44,163 nucleotides of DNA from an uncultured Clostridia bacterium (GCA_948745425.1 CAPZDM010000005.1:1-44163); one strand, 5' to 3'; positions 19,819 to 29,668 are shown, counted from the stretch's first letter. Program-made: numbers and translations. Notes: a model not told the origin generated them from the sequence alone.

Positions 19819-20892
19819 ATGGATAAAGAATATGAATATGAAGGGATAAAAAGAAGGAAAAAGAAAACAAAAAAGAAAAAAAAGAATAAATTTTTAAAAA
19901 TACTTGTAAGGATAATATTATTATTGGTAATACTTATAGTAGTTATGGTAGGAGTTTTAATAGGATATGTATTTAATAAATTATCAAAAGTAGATTATCA
20001 AGAAGAAATAATAGGAAATGTTGAGATAAATGAAGGTGTAGAAAACGAAGGATATTTAAATGTAGCACTCTTTGGAATAGATGCAAGAAGTAATGAATAC
20101 GACAAAAACTCAGGAAGTGATACTATAATGATAGTCAGTCTAAACAAAAAAACAAAAGATGTAAAAATGGTATCAGTATACAGAGATTCTTATCTATGCT
20201 ATGAAGATAATCAATACACAAAACTAACAGACATTTATAGAAAATATGGACCAGAAAAAACAATTAGTGTACTAAACAGAAACTTAGACTTAGACATATC
20301 AGAATATGTAACAGTTAATTTTGAAGTTGTTGCAGATGTTGTAAATTATGTTGGAGGAATAGAAATTGACGTAGGTAAAGCAGACATGCAATGGATAAAT
20401 GGATACATTCAAGAAAACATACAAGTTACAGGAATAAAATCATCAAATATAAAGAAAGCAGGAAAACAAAATCTAGATGGTATACAAGCATTAGCATATG
20501 CAAGAATTAGATATGTAGGAACAGACATTAATAGAGCGGAAAGACAAAGAGAAGTATTAATGAAAACCTTTGATAAAGTAAAAAAGATGAATGCAGTAAA
20601 ACTAAATGGATTAGTAGATAAAGTATTACCAAAGGTAAAAACAACAATAAGTACATCAGAAATTCTAGGACTAGCAACAGGAATTACACAATATAATATC
20701 ACAACAAGTGAAGGTTTCCCATATAAATGGGCAGACTACGAACCAGCAGGAGTATATTACCTAGCACCAAGAAACCTAGAAGAAAACGTAGTTAAATTAC
20801 ATCAAGAACTGTTTAGCGAAGAAGATTATAAAGTATCAAGCACATTACAGAAAATAAGTGATAATCTTATGAATAAAACAGGAATAAAGTAA
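19819..20892 (+). CDS. LytR-CpsA-Psr (LCP) family wall-polymer ligase
   Basis: 357 residues: a strongly basic cytoplasmic N-terminus (KRRKKKTKKKKKNK), one membrane segment (about residues 30-52), then the LCP domain. The family core is visible in LNVALFGIDAR, DTIMIVSLNKKTKDVKMVS, VYRDSYL and the arginine-rich ALAYARIRYVGTDINRAERQ. LCP enzymes transfer undecaprenyl-linked glycopolymers to peptidoglycan outside the membrane. It sits directly upstream of the polysaccharide cluster, so it likely anchors that polymer. The ribosome site AAAAGGAATGATAGAACA precedes ATG 19819. Confidence 0.92.
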   Translation: MDKEYEYEGIKRRKKKTKKKKKNKFLKILVRIILLLVILIVVMVGVLIGYVFNKLSKVDYQEEIIGNVEINEGVENEGYLNVALFGIDARSNEYDKNSGSDTIMIVSLNKKTKDVKMVSVYRDSYLCYEDNQYTKLTDIYRKYGPEKTISVLNRNLDLDISEYVTVNFEVVADVVNYVGGIEIDVGKADMQWINGYIQENIQVTGIKSSNIKKAGKQNLDGIQALAYARIRYVGTDINRAERQREVLMKTFDKVKKMNAVKLNGLVDKVLPKVKTTISTSEILGLATGITQYNITTSEGFPYKWADYEPAGVYYLAPRNLEENVVKLHQELFSEEDYKVSSTLQKISDNLMNKTGIK

Positions 20893-20946
20893 CACCTCTA
20901 GACTCTAAAGGTAGGATAGAATATAAAAAACTAGGAGGAAAAAGCA

Positions 20947-21630
20947 GTGAATATGAATGATACAACAACAGTATGTATTAATAGAACTGTTAATGTAAAT
21001 ATGAAAGCAAGAAGTATTAATAAGATAATGAAGCGAATAGCAGATATATTAGCTGGCATAGTAGGAATGATAATATTACTTCCATTAATGCTAATTATTA
21101 AAATTGCAAATATATTTACAAAAGACAAAGCATCAATATTTTTTGTTCAAAACAGGATTGGAAAAGACGGAAAAATATTTAAAATGTATAAGTTCAGGAC
21201 AATGATAATAGGAGCAGAGGAAGAACTAGAAAAACTATTAATGGAAAATGAAGACTTAAGAAATGAATATGAACTTAACAAAAAGATAAAAGACGATCCT
21301 AGAGTTACAAAAATAGGAAAATTTCTCAGAAAAACTAGTTTAGACGAATTCCCACAATTTATAAACATATTAAAAGGAGAAATGAGTTTAGTTGGACCAA
21401 GACCATATTTAAAAAGAGAGAAAAAAGACATAGGAAAAGACTATTATAAAATAATAGAAATGACACCAGGATTAACAGGCTTATGGCAAGTATCAGGAAG
21501 AAGCAACATAAGTTTTGAAGAAAGAGTAAAATTAGACATGGAATATTACAAAAAGAATTCATTTTTAGGAGACATGAAAATTTTATTAAAGACTATAACA
21601 GCTGTTTTAAACAAAAAAGGGGCTGTATAG
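20947..21630 (+). CDS. Undecaprenyl-phosphate sugar phosphotransferase (initiating)
   Basis: Bacterial sugar transferase family, which loads the first sugar-1-phosphate onto undecaprenyl phosphate. One membrane hairpin (about residues 33-58) precedes the catalytic domain with YKFRTM, RVTKIGKFLRKTSLDE, FINILKGEMSLVGPRPYL and TPGLTGLWQVSGRS. At 227 residues it is the minimal WbaP/WcaJ C-terminal type without the extra N-terminal membrane bundle. The start is probably GTG 20947, 8 bp after AGGAGG; ATG 20953 is the alternative. It opens the cluster and is followed by a terminator. Confidence 0.92.
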   Translation: MNMNDTTTVCINRTVNVNMKARSINKIMKRIADILAGIVGMIILLPLMLIIKIANIFTKDKASIFFVQNRIGKDGKIFKMYKFRTMIIGAEEELEKLLMENEDLRNEYELNKKIKDDPRVTKIGKFLRKTSLDEFPQFINILKGEMSLVGPRPYLKREKKDIGKDYYKIIEMTPGLTGLWQVSGRSNISFEERVKLDMEYYKKNSFLGDMKILLKTITAVLNKKGAV

Positions 21631-21674
21631 CCAAATAACAATTCTTTTTAATCTAATAATTATATAAATGTAGA

Positions 21675-21702
21675 GGGCACACATTTTGTGATGTCCTTTT
21701 TT
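21675..21702 (+). terminator. Intrinsic terminator after the initiating transferase
   Basis: GGGCACACA pairs with TGTGATGTCC (21687-21696, one bulged A and one G-T pair), followed by TTTTTT (21697-21702). Its TGTAGAGGGCAC left arm resembles the dispersed GC-rich hairpin family, suggesting that a family member was adopted as a terminator. Confidence 0.8.
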
Positions 21703-21741
21703 GTTGTCTCACCAGAAATTTCCCTAAAAAATGCAAAACCA

Positions 21742-21771
21742 TTGACTTTTATAATTATTTTTATATATAAT
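21742..21771 (+). promoter_or_regulatory. Promoter for the glycosyltransferase operon
   Basis: TTGACT (21742-21747), 18-bp spacer, TATAAT (21766-21771). It restarts transcription after the terminator at 21675-21702, about 107 bp before the first glycosyltransferase start. Confidence 0.75.
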
Positions 21772-21877
21772 ACAATAGAATATTACAAAAACAAACTAAG
21801 GGCAAGAAGGTTGAAAAATAATTGTAATAATTCTTTTCCAACCAAGGTATATGCCTCAGGAAGGAATGATAGCAAAA

Positions 21878-22726
21878 ATGGTTGTAGATATAATATGTCC
21901 TCTATATAATGCAGAAAAATATGTGGAAAAATTGCATAAATCATTAGAAATGCAAGAAAATGTAGAAATAGGAAACATACGATATGTAGTAACCAAAGGA
22001 AAAGACAAAACAGAAGAAAAACTAAAAAAACTAAACTGTATCTATAAAGCAATAGAAGCAAAAGACTTTTCTCACAGTCTAACAAGAGAAAAGGAAGCAT
22101 TTGAAAGCAAAGCAGATATAGTTGTATTTGTGACTCAAGATGTAATTATAGAAAAAAAAGACTGGTTAGAAAAATTAATAAAACCAATTGAAAATAATGA
22201 AGCAGAAGCCTGCTATAGTAGGCAGATTTGTACAAATAATTCTATGGAAAAATACACAAGAGAAAAAAATTATCCAGAAAACTCAAAAATAGTTTCTAAA
22301 GATGATATAGAAAAATTAGGTTTAAGAGCATTTTTCTTTTCTGATGCATCATCAGCAATAAAGAGAGAAACATTTGTAAAATTAAATGGGTATGATAATA
22401 AAAACTTATCAATAAGTGAAGATATGTATATTGCGTATAAATTAATCACAAATGGATATAAAATAAAGTATTGTGCAGACTCAGAAATTATTCATTCACA
22501 TAATTTTACACTAAAACAACAATATGATAGATACTATGACACAGGCAAATTTTTTAAAGAAAATAGCTATTTAAATAAGTATAAAGTAAATAGTGCAGGA
22601 GGAGACTTAGCATTCTATATTTTAAAAAGAGCAATCAAGGACAAAAACTGGAAAGTAATTATACAATGGTTACCTAATATGATGGCAAGGTTTATAGGTA
22701 TGAAATTAGGAAAAATAGCCAAATAA
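21878..22726 (+). CDS. GT2 glycosyltransferase (rhamnosyltransferase-like)
   Basis: GT-A family 2 enzyme, about 283 residues. VDIICPLYNAEKYVEKL is the nucleotide-sugar strand-loop, IVVFVTQDVII holds the DxD-like position (Gln-Asp), and SDASSAIKRETFVKLNGYD with SEDMYIAYKLITNGYKI is the acceptor/ED region. The order resembles rhamnosyltransferases of the RfbF type. I place the start at ATG 21878, because the ATG at 21866 lies within the ribosome site GGAAGGAATGATAGC and that at 21851 precedes it. Donor sugar inferred only from the dTDP-rhamnose genes downstream. Confidence 0.85.
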   Translation: MVVDIICPLYNAEKYVEKLHKSLEMQENVEIGNIRYVVTKGKDKTEEKLKKLNCIYKAIEAKDFSHSLTREKEAFESKADIVVFVTQDVIIEKKDWLEKLIKPIENNEAEACYSRQICTNNSMEKYTREKNYPENSKIVSKDDIEKLGLRAFFFSDASSAIKRETFVKLNGYDNKNLSISEDMYIAYKLITNGYKIKYCADSEIIHSHNFTLKQQYDRYYDTGKFFKENSYLNKYKVNSAGGDLAFYILKRAIKDKNWKVIIQWLPNMMARFIGMKLGKIAK

Positions 22727-22789
22727 TAATTATTTTTCAAATTTGTTAATTTAAACATATGCGTTCTTTAGAAAGGAATGATACAGAAA

Positions 22790-23989
22790 ATGGAGGTAAA
22801 AACAGTTGTAATTATCAACGACTTTAATTATACTCAAGGTGGAGCAAGTAAAGTAGCAATAGACACTGCAAAATTGTTATTAGAAAAAGGACTTAAAGTT
22901 TATTTCTTTTCGGCTGTTAATAAACCAGAAGAAAATATTGAAGGAATTGAATATATAACAACAAACCAAAAAGAATCATTAAAAGAAAAAAACAAAATTT
23001 TAGGATGTATAAATGGAATTTATAATATAAAAGCAAAAAAAGAATTGAAGAAACTACTTAATTCATTAGATAATAAAACAACAATAGTACATGTACATGG
23101 GTGGACAAAAGCATTATCTAGTAGTATATTTAAAATAGCAAATGATTTAAACTTTAAAATAGTAGTAACAATACACGAATACTTTATGCAATGCCCAAAC
23201 GGAGGATTTTTCAATTATAAAGAAAATAGAATTTGTAACTTAAATCCATTATCTTTAAAATGTATAAAATGCAATTGTGATTCTAGAAACTATATCATAA
23301 AACTATATAGAATACTTAGACAGAAGGTGCAAAATAGAATTATAAAAAAAATAGAAGCAAATGCTATATATGTATCAGAATTTAGTAAAGATATTTTAAA
23401 AAATTCACTAATAAAAAATTGGAACTCTACAGTTATTAACAATCCAGCAGGATATGAAAAAGAAGAAAGAAACTTAGATAAAAAAGACATATTAGTATAT
23501 GTAGGAAGATTATCAAAAGAAAAAGGAGTAGAACTATTCTGTGAAAGTGTAACAAGACTAAATAAAAATGGGACAGTAATTGGGGATGGATCACTAAAAA
23601 ATGAGTTAGAACAAAGATATAAAAACTTAAAATTTGTAGGTTGGAAAACAAAAGAAGAAATAAAAAATATCTTAAAAGAAAGTAAAGCATTAGTATTCAC
23701 ATCACTATGGTATGAAACAATGGGAATGACAGCAATAGAAGCCTTATCATTAGGAGTACCAGTAATAGTCGGAGACAAAAGTGCAACAGCCTCATATATA
23801 ACAGACAATATAAATGGCTTAAAATATGAAAATGGAAATGTAGAAGATTTATATAAAAAATTAAAAATATTAGAAGACGAAGAATTAGTACAAGAAATGA
23901 GTAAAAATGCTTATAATTTATACTGGAAAAAGCCATTTTCAGAACAAAGATATATAGAAGAAATAATGGCATTTTATAATAAATTATGA
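22790..23989 (+). CDS. GT4 glycosyltransferase
   Basis: GT-B enzyme, about 399 residues. The N-terminal half has YTQGGASKVAIDTAKLL and VHVHGWTKALSS. A Cys-rich insert (CPNGGF, CNLNPLSLKCIKCNC), typical of a subset of GT4 enzymes, follows. The C-terminal half has YVGRLSKEKGVELFCE and SLWYETMGMTAIEALSLGVP, where ETMGMTAIE is the E-x7-E motif. The start is ATG 22790; the ATG at 22778 is part of the ribosome site GAAAGGAATGATAC. Substrate unknown. Confidence 0.85.
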   Translation: MEVKTVVIINDFNYTQGGASKVAIDTAKLLLEKGLKVYFFSAVNKPEENIEGIEYITTNQKESLKEKNKILGCINGIYNIKAKKELKKLLNSLDNKTTIVHVHGWTKALSSSIFKIANDLNFKIVVTIHEYFMQCPNGGFFNYKENRICNLNPLSLKCIKCNCDSRNYIIKLYRILRQKVQNRIIKKIEANAIYVSEFSKDILKNSLIKNWNSTVINNPAGYEKEERNLDKKDILVYVGRLSKEKGVELFCESVTRLNKNGTVIGDGSLKNELEQRYKNLKFVGWKTKEEIKNILKESKALVFTSLWYETMGMTAIEALSLGVPVIVGDKSATASYITDNINGLKYENGNVEDLYKKLKILEDEELVQEMSKNAYNLYWKKPFSEQRYIEEIMAFYNKL

Positions 23990-24005
23990 AGGAAAAAATA
24001 AAAAA

Positions 24006-24902
24006 ATGGAAAAAATAATGATAATTCTATTGAATTATAACAATTATAAGGATACAATAGAATGTATAAATAGTATAAAACAAAATACAAGTGAAAATAA
24101 TTTTAAATATGAAATAGTAGTTGTAGATAACAAATCAACAAATGAATCATTATCAGAACTAAAAAAAATAGAAGGAATAACACTAATACAAGCAAGTGAA
24201 AATGCAGGATTTTCAGCAGGAAATAATATAGGAATTAAATATGCAATAGAAAACAAATCAGAATATATATTACTTTTAAATAATGATACAATAATTACAA
24301 AAAATAGTATTGATAAAATGTACCTTGAACTAAAAAAACATAATGAAATTGGAATAATATCAGCAAGGATAATGTACTGGGATAATAAAGACTTAATAAA
24401 CTGTTGTGGTGGAGAAATAGACTATTTTAAAGGTACAGCTGTTATTTACAATAAAGGAAAAGAATATAAAGATGATAATCAAGAATTTACTTATACGAAA
24501 TTTGTAACTGGTTGTTGTATGTTAATGAAAACAGAATTAATAAAAGAAATTGGTTTTTTACCAGATGAATATTTTATGTATTATGAAGATGTCGATTTCT
24601 GTGCAAAAGTACAACAAAAAGGATATAAAATTGGAGTTTGTTTAAATGCTATAATATACCACAAAGAAAGTGCTGCATCAGGAGGGGAAGAAAGTCCATT
24701 TGCAATAGAATGGAATACAAGAAATAGAATTATTTTTATAAATAAATACAAATGCTATGGAATATTAACAAAATTATTTTTCTATTCAACAAGAATTATA
24801 GTTGGAATAAAATATAAACTAAAACACCAAAAAGAAAGTTTAAAAGCATTAAAAAAAGGAATAATAGAAGGGAGAAAGTTTATTAAAAATGGAAAAGAGT
24901 AA
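24006..24902 (+). CDS. GT2 glycosyltransferase (WbbL-like rhamnosyltransferase)
   Basis: 298 residues of GT-A fold: MIILLNYNNYKDTIECINSI, VVVDNKSTNES, SENAGFSAGNNIG, ILLLNNDTII (DxD equivalent Asn-Asp-Asp region), then FVTGCCMLMKTELIKEIGF and FMYYEDVDFCAKVQQKGYK. This set is the standard signature of rhamnosyltransferases of the WbbL type, matching the rhamnose genes at 30461-33910. Ribosome site GAAGGAAAAAA. Its last 14 bp overlap the polymerase gene, implying translational coupling. Confidence 0.87.
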   Translation: MEKIMIILLNYNNYKDTIECINSIKQNTSENNFKYEIVVVDNKSTNESLSELKKIEGITLIQASENAGFSAGNNIGIKYAIENKSEYILLLNNDTIITKNSIDKMYLELKKHNEIGIISARIMYWDNKDLINCCGGEIDYFKGTAVIYNKGKEYKDDNQEFTYTKFVTGCCMLMKTELIKEIGFLPDEYFMYYEDVDFCAKVQQKGYKIGVCLNAIIYHKESAASGGEESPFAIEWNTRNRIIFINKYKCYGILTKLFFYSTRIIVGIKYKLKHQKESLKALKKGIIEGRKFIKNGKE

Positions 24903-26172
24903 ACAAATACAAATACAAAAATTAGAAATAATAATTTTTATAATATTACTTTTCCTTCAAAATTTTGCTATTGTAAATACCAAAGAATTTGGTATTGCAG
25001 CAATAACTATCTTTTTAATATATATATTTATAAAATATAGAATGTATCAAAAAATAGATAAAAAATCTGTAATAATTGTAGCAAGTATAGTGTTATTTGT
25101 AGTTATATCACAACTATTAAATAAAGCATTTAACTTTTTACAAATAGGTAGATACTCAATGATTCTATTTATTGGCTGGACAAGCATTAAATACGTGGAA
25201 AAGGTAAAAGAAATTAAGCAAAAGGACTTTTTCAATATAGCATTTTATTTTGCATTAATAATAATAACAGGATATGGAGTTTATCAGTTAATAGCAAGTA
25301 AATTACAAATGCCAATGTTCTTTAATATATTCAATAATAATCCATCTTATGGAGCAAGAGGTCTATTTGAAAGCTATTCTGGCTGGACAAAAGATATAAG
25401 GATATATACAACATTTTATGAACCATCAGCATATGCAATATTTTTAACAATAGCATATTTTTATTCTATGAGTTTTGAAAATTTAGATAAAGATAAAAGA
25501 TTTACTATAACAGTATTAACACTATTTAACATATTTTTCACATATTCTAGAAGTGGTTGGATAGTGTTTGCATATTATATTGCTATATACATAGCATTTA
25601 AGCTATTTGAAAACAATAAACCATTAATTAAATTAACAAAAATAGGAACAGTATTATTACCACTAATAACATTAGCAATAATGAGCACTCTAGGTATATA
25701 TATATTTAAAGATGCCTCTTCAACAGCTAGAACATATTCTTCTTTATACTATCTAGTAAATTCATTTAATAGTATTAAAGCTATATTAATAGGACATGGA
25801 TTAGGATCAATGCTAAGAATACCAGTAGGTTTAGAATATCAAGGATATGAAGTAGAACCGTTTTCACATAATGGATATATAGACATTATATATCAATTAG
25901 GAATACCTTTCTTTATAATAATGATATATGCAATAATAAAATACCTAAAAGGAAAGAAAATAGAAGATGAATGGCTAATTTATGCTACAATTTTTACACT
26001 ATGCTGTTCTGGAAGTATGTATTCTGTAGAAAGCATAATAGCAATAGTATGTTTAGTTATTGGAGACTTTAAACTTAGAGAACATAAAAAAATAGAAGAA
26101 GAAACAGACAATATGTTAAAAGAAAACAAAATTTTATCTAAGATTATAGCAATAATAAAAAAAGACGACTAG
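24889..26172 (+). CDS. Wzy-like O-antigen/capsule polymerase or ligase
   Basis: 427 residues with about ten to twelve hydrophobic segments and a larger extracytoplasmic loop after FMEPSAYAIF-like residues (FYEPSAYAIFLTIAYF) near the middle. YSRSGWIVFAYY and GHGLGSMLRIPVGLEYQGYE followed by SHNGYIDIIYQLGIPF match the conserved loop of the O-antigen ligase/polymerase (Wzy_C) superfamily. It would polymerise lipid-linked repeat units outside the membrane. It overlaps the upstream GT2 gene. Polymerase versus ligase cannot be resolved, but the cluster needs a Wzy and has no other candidate. Confidence 0.8.
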   Translation: MEKSKQIQIQKLEIIIFIILLFLQNFAIVNTKEFGIAAITIFLIYIFIKYRMYQKIDKKSVIIVASIVLFVVISQLLNKAFNFLQIGRYSMILFIGWTSIKYVEKVKEIKQKDFFNIAFYFALIIITGYGVYQLIASKLQMPMFFNIFNNNPSYGARGLFESYSGWTKDIRIYTTFYEPSAYAIFLTIAYFYSMSFENLDKDKRFTITVLTLFNIFFTYSRSGWIVFAYYIAIYIAFKLFENNKPLIKLTKIGTVLLPLITLAIMSTLGIYIFKDASSTARTYSSLYYLVNSFNSIKAILIGHGLGSMLRIPVGLEYQGYEVEPFSHNGYIDIIYQLGIPFFIIMIYAIIKYLKGKKIEDEWLIYATIFTLCCSGSMYSVESIIAIVCLVIGDFKLREHKKIEEETDNMLKENKILSKIIAIIKKDD

Positions 26173-26207
26173 GAAAAATTTGTGACTTAGGAAGGAATGA
26201 TGGCAAA

Positions 26208-27314
26208 ATGAAAGAATATGACTATTTAATAGTAGGAACAGGGCTTTTTGGAGCAATATTTGCATATGAAGCAAATAAGAAAGGAAAAAAATGCTTAGTC
26301 ATAGACAAAAGACCTAATATTGCTGGAAATATCTATACAGAAAACATTCAAGGCATAAATGTACATAAATATGGAGCACATATTTTTCATACAAGTGATA
26401 AAGAAATCTGGGACTATATAAATCAATTTGCTGAATTTAATAGATATACCAATTCACCTGTTGCAGTCTATAAAGGTGAGTTATACAATATGCCATTTAA
26501 TATGAACACATTTAACAAATTATGGGGAGTAATAACTCCAGATGAAGCAAAAGCAAAAATAGAAGAAGAAAAAGCTAAAGCAGGAATTATAGAACCAAAA
26601 AACTTAGAAGAACAAGCAATTAGTTTAGTAGGTAAAACAATCTATGAAAAACTAGTAAAAGGCTATACAGAAAAACAATGGGGGAAAAAAGCAACAGAAT
26701 TGCCAGCATTTATTATAAAAAGGCTTCCAGTTAGATTTATATATGATAACAATTACTTTAGAGACACATATCAAGGAATTCCAATTGGAGGATATACTAG
26801 GATAATAGAAAAGATGTTAAACGGAATAGAGGTAAAGCTAAATTCTAATTTTTTTGAAAAAAGAGAAGAATATGAAAAAATTGCAGAAAAGATAATATTT
26901 ACAGGAATGATAGATGAATACTATAATTATAAATATGGTGAACTAGAATATAGAAGCCTAAAATTTGAGACAAAAACTTTAGAAACCGAAAATTTCCAAG
27001 GGAATGCAGTAGTAAATTATACTGAATATGAAATACCATACACAAGAATAATAGAACACAAGCATTTTGAATATGGAGTTAATACTCCAAAAACAGTAAT
27101 AACAAAGGAGTATCCGAAGACTTGGGTAAAAGGGGATGAACCTTATTATCCTATGAATGACGAAAAAAACAATAGATTATATGAAAGATACAAAGAATTA
27201 GCCAAAAACGAGAAAAATGTCATATTCGGTGGAAGGTTAGGCGAATATAAATATTACGACATGCACAATGTTATAAAAGCAGCATTAGAATGTGTAAAAA
27301 CAGAAATAGGTTAA
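26208..27314 (+). CDS. glf: UDP-galactopyranose mutase
   Basis: FAD flavoenzyme converting UDP-galactopyranose to UDP-galactofuranose. The dinucleotide fold IVGTGLFGAIFAYEA opens the protein, followed by VIDKRPNIAGNIYTE, the active-site KYGAHIFHTSD, GYTEKQWGKKATELP and the IPIGGYTRIIEKML stretch. FGGRLGEYKYYDMHNVI close to the end is diagnostic. 368 residues is exactly the family size. Presence implies galactofuranose in the surface polymer. Ribosome site GGAAGGAATGATGGCAAA, start ATG 26208. Confidence 0.95.
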   Translation: MKEYDYLIVGTGLFGAIFAYEANKKGKKCLVIDKRPNIAGNIYTENIQGINVHKYGAHIFHTSDKEIWDYINQFAEFNRYTNSPVAVYKGELYNMPFNMNTFNKLWGVITPDEAKAKIEEEKAKAGIIEPKNLEEQAISLVGKTIYEKLVKGYTEKQWGKKATELPAFIIKRLPVRFIYDNNYFRDTYQGIPIGGYTRIIEKMLNGIEVKLNSNFFEKREEYEKIAEKIIFTGMIDEYYNYKYGELEYRSLKFETKTLETENFQGNAVVNYTEYEIPYTRIIEHKHFEYGVNTPKTVITKEYPKTWVKGDEPYYPMNDEKNNRLYERYKELAKNEKNVIFGGRLGEYKYYDMHNVIKAALECVKTEIG

Positions 27315-27324
27315 AGGAGAACAA

Positions 27325-28779
27325 ATGGAAGACAAGAAGATAGCTAAAAATTATATATATAATTTAATTTATCAAGTTTTAGTAATAATTTTACCACTAA
27401 TAACAACTCCATATGTTTCAAGAATATTAGGAGCAGAAAATATAGGAATTTACAGTTATACATTATCAATAGTAACATATTTTGTACTTATTGGCTCACT
27501 TGGAATAGCAACATATGGTCAAAGAGAAATAGCATATGTACAATCAGACAAAAAGAAAAGAAGTTCTATATTTTGGGAAATTATAATTTTTAGAATAATA
27601 ACTATGGCTATAGTAAGTATATTTTACTATTTTATTTATATTAGAGGAACACAATATACTTTATACTATAAAATTTTGATATTAGAGCTAATATCGAATT
27701 GTTTAGATATAAGTTGGTTCTTCCAGGGAATGGAAGAATTCAAAAAAACTGTAATAAGAAACACAATAGTAAAAGTATTAAGCATAATTTGTATATTTAG
27801 CTTAGTAAAAACAGTAAATGATTTAAGTGTATACATCCTTATATATGCGTTATCAAACTTAGTTGGAAATATATCTTTATGGGCATATCTTCCAAAATAT
27901 ATTCAAAAAATAGGTATAAAAGAATTAAAATTACTAAGACATTTAAGACCTGTAATAGCATTATTTATACCTCAAATAGCAATACAATTATATACAGTTC
28001 TAGACAAAGTAATGATTGGTGCAATGGTTGAAAATAAAGTAGAAAGTGGATATTATGAACAAGCACAAAAAATAATTAAAATCTTACTTACAATTGTAAC
28101 AGCACTAGGAACAGTAATGTTACCTAGAATTGCAAATAAATTTGCAGATGGAAAGACAGATGAAATAAAAAGAAACATAAAAACATCATTTAAGTTTACT
28201 TATTTATTAGCATTTCCAATGTTATTTGGTATTATAGCAATTTCAAATCGATTTGTACCAGTATTTTTAGGAGCTGGATATGAAGAAGTATCTTTATTAA
28301 TAAAAATAATAAGTCCTATTATTTTAATGATAGGTCTAAGCAATGTTATAGGAAATCAATACTTATTACCAACAAAAAGGCAAAAATCATTTACAATATC
28401 AGTATTATGTGGCGCAATAGTAAATTTAATTTTAAACTTCATATTAATAAAGAGATATGAGGCAATAGGAGCGTCAATAGCAACAGTAATAGCAGAAACA
28501 ACGGTAGTAGTAGTTCAATTTATATGTGTAAGAAATGAAATAAAATTCTTAGAAATTATAAAACTAGGGTTGAAAAATTTAATTGCAAGTATTATCATGT
28601 TAATTGTAGCAATATTAATTGGTGAGATTATAAAAAATAAATCTTCATATATAATAATCTCAATCCAAGTATGTACAGGAGTAATAGCTTATTTTTCAAT
28701 GCTACTAATATTAAAAGATAAATTCATAATGGAAATCAAAGACAAATTTATTAAGAAAAAGAAGAATATTAAAATATAG
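27325..28779 (+). CDS. Wzx-type repeat-unit flippase
   Basis: 484 residues with about fourteen hydrophobic segments. NYIYNLIYQVLVIILPLITT and YVSRILGAENIGIYSYTLS are the hallmark opening of the polysaccharide-transporter branch of the MOP superfamily. YGQREIAYV, SWFFQGMEEFKKT and YTVLDKVMIGAMV follow in the expected order. It would flip undecaprenyl-linked oligosaccharide units outward for Wzy. It begins 10 bp after glf with ribosome site AAAGGAGAACAA. The C-terminal KKKKN tail is typical. Confidence 0.92.
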   Translation: MEDKKIAKNYIYNLIYQVLVIILPLITTPYVSRILGAENIGIYSYTLSIVTYFVLIGSLGIATYGQREIAYVQSDKKKRSSIFWEIIIFRIITMAIVSIFYYFIYIRGTQYTLYYKILILELISNCLDISWFFQGMEEFKKTVIRNTIVKVLSIICIFSLVKTVNDLSVYILIYALSNLVGNISLWAYLPKYIQKIGIKELKLLRHLRPVIALFIPQIAIQLYTVLDKVMIGAMVENKVESGYYEQAQKIIKILLTIVTALGTVMLPRIANKFADGKTDEIKRNIKTSFKFTYLLAFPMLFGIIAISNRFVPVFLGAGYEEVSLLIKIISPIILMIGLSNVIGNQYLLPTKRQKSFTISVLCGAIVNLILNFILIKRYEAIGASIATVIAETTVVVVQFICVRNEIKFLEIIKLGLKNLIASIIMLIVAILIGEIIKNKSSYIIISIQVCTGVIAYFSMLLILKDKFIMEIKDKFIKKKKNIKI

Positions 28780-28797
28780 AAAGGAATTCTATTAGAA

Positions 28798-29566
28798 ATG
28801 AAAGAGAAAATTGATTTAGCATTAATCTGTTGTTATAATGATGAAAAACAATTAAATGAATTATTACTAGATAGTTATAATGAGCAAGATGTTGAATGTG
28901 AAAAGATTTTTATTGATAATAGCACTAATAGATTTTCATCTGCAGCAAAAGCATTAAATTATGGTGCAAGTATTTCGAAATCAAATTATTATATTTTCCT
29001 TCATCAGGATATCAAATTTTTAAGTTCAGACTCATTAAAAAATTTTTATGAAGAACTAAAAAAATGTGATGGAATATTAGGAGTAGCAGGAGTAAAAGAA
29101 AACGAAAAAAAGGTATTCACATCAATAGTCCATGGGAAAAATAAAGAAATAGCAGGTAAACGGAATAATAGACAAGAAAGAAGAAGTAGTAACAGTTGAT
29201 GAATGTTTATTTGGAATGAGCAAATCTATTTATGAAAAAATTAGATTTGATGAACAAACCTGTGATAACTGGCATCTTTATGCAGTGGATTTTTGCCTAA
29301 GTGCAAGTGAACAAAAAATAAAATCTTATATCGTTCCAACTAATGTATGGCATGCCTCTATAGGGCATAAAAATTATAGTTTTTATGATTCTTTACAAAA
29401 ATTAAAAGAAAAATATAAAGGAAAAAGAAGATATATAAAGACTTGTTGTATACGTGCAGATGTTAATAAACCTAAATACTATACAATTATCAAAGATTAT
29501 TTAGGAATGAAATATGGAAAAATAAAGAAAATACTGTTTAATCAAAATTACAATTCGCATATTTAA
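28798..29566 (+). pseudogene. GT2-like glycosyltransferase, interrupted by a frameshift
   Basis: The first frame (28798 onward) encodes IDLALICCYNDEKQL, IFIDNSTN and YYIFLHQDIKFL, typical of a small GT2 subfamily with an HQD motif. It runs out of register near 29150-29162 and stops at 29199. The continuing frame reads back through NGIIDKKEEVVTVDECLFG and on to MSKSIYEKIRFDE and DNWHLYAVDFCLSA, ending at 29566. Removing one base (for example a G of the GG at 29155-29156) restores a protein of about 255 residues. The ATG at 29216 is internal and has no ribosome site, so the downstream half is not a separate gene. Donor sugar unknown. Confidence 0.82.
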
Positions 29567-29584
29567 AATGATAGAGATATTGTA

Positions 29585-29603
29585 GGGAACCCTTTGGGCG
29601 TCC
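29585..29603. repeat. Imperfect GC-rich hairpin (dispersed family)
   Basis: TGTAGGGAACCCTTTGGGCGTCC: CCC/GGG inner pairs and GGA/TCC outer pairs with a mismatch between. The right arm GGGCGTCCG is identical to that of the perfect hairpin at 17856, suggesting decay of the same element. Confidence 0.6.
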
Positions 29604-29639
29604 GAAGTGCTAAGAAATTACATATTTAAAAAATATATA

Positions 29640-29668
29640 TTGAAAATAAAAAATAATATTGCTATAAT
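29640..29668 (+). promoter_or_regulatory. Internal promoter in the polysaccharide cluster
   Basis: TTGAAA (29640-29645), 17 bp, perfect TATAAT (29663-29668), about 34 bp before the DUF4422 gene. It would transcribe the DUF4422-rfbDACB part independently of the glycosyltransferase part. Confidence 0.78.

Noticed and set aside
21688..21909. Short plus-strand frame before the first GT2 gene
   Set aside because: It overlaps a terminator T-run and promoter, has no ribosome site and resembles no protein.
29216..29566. A separate short gene starting at ATG 29216
   Set aside because: The frame is continuous upstream with conserved glycosyltransferase sequence and there is no ribosome site before this ATG, so it is the second half of the broken gene.
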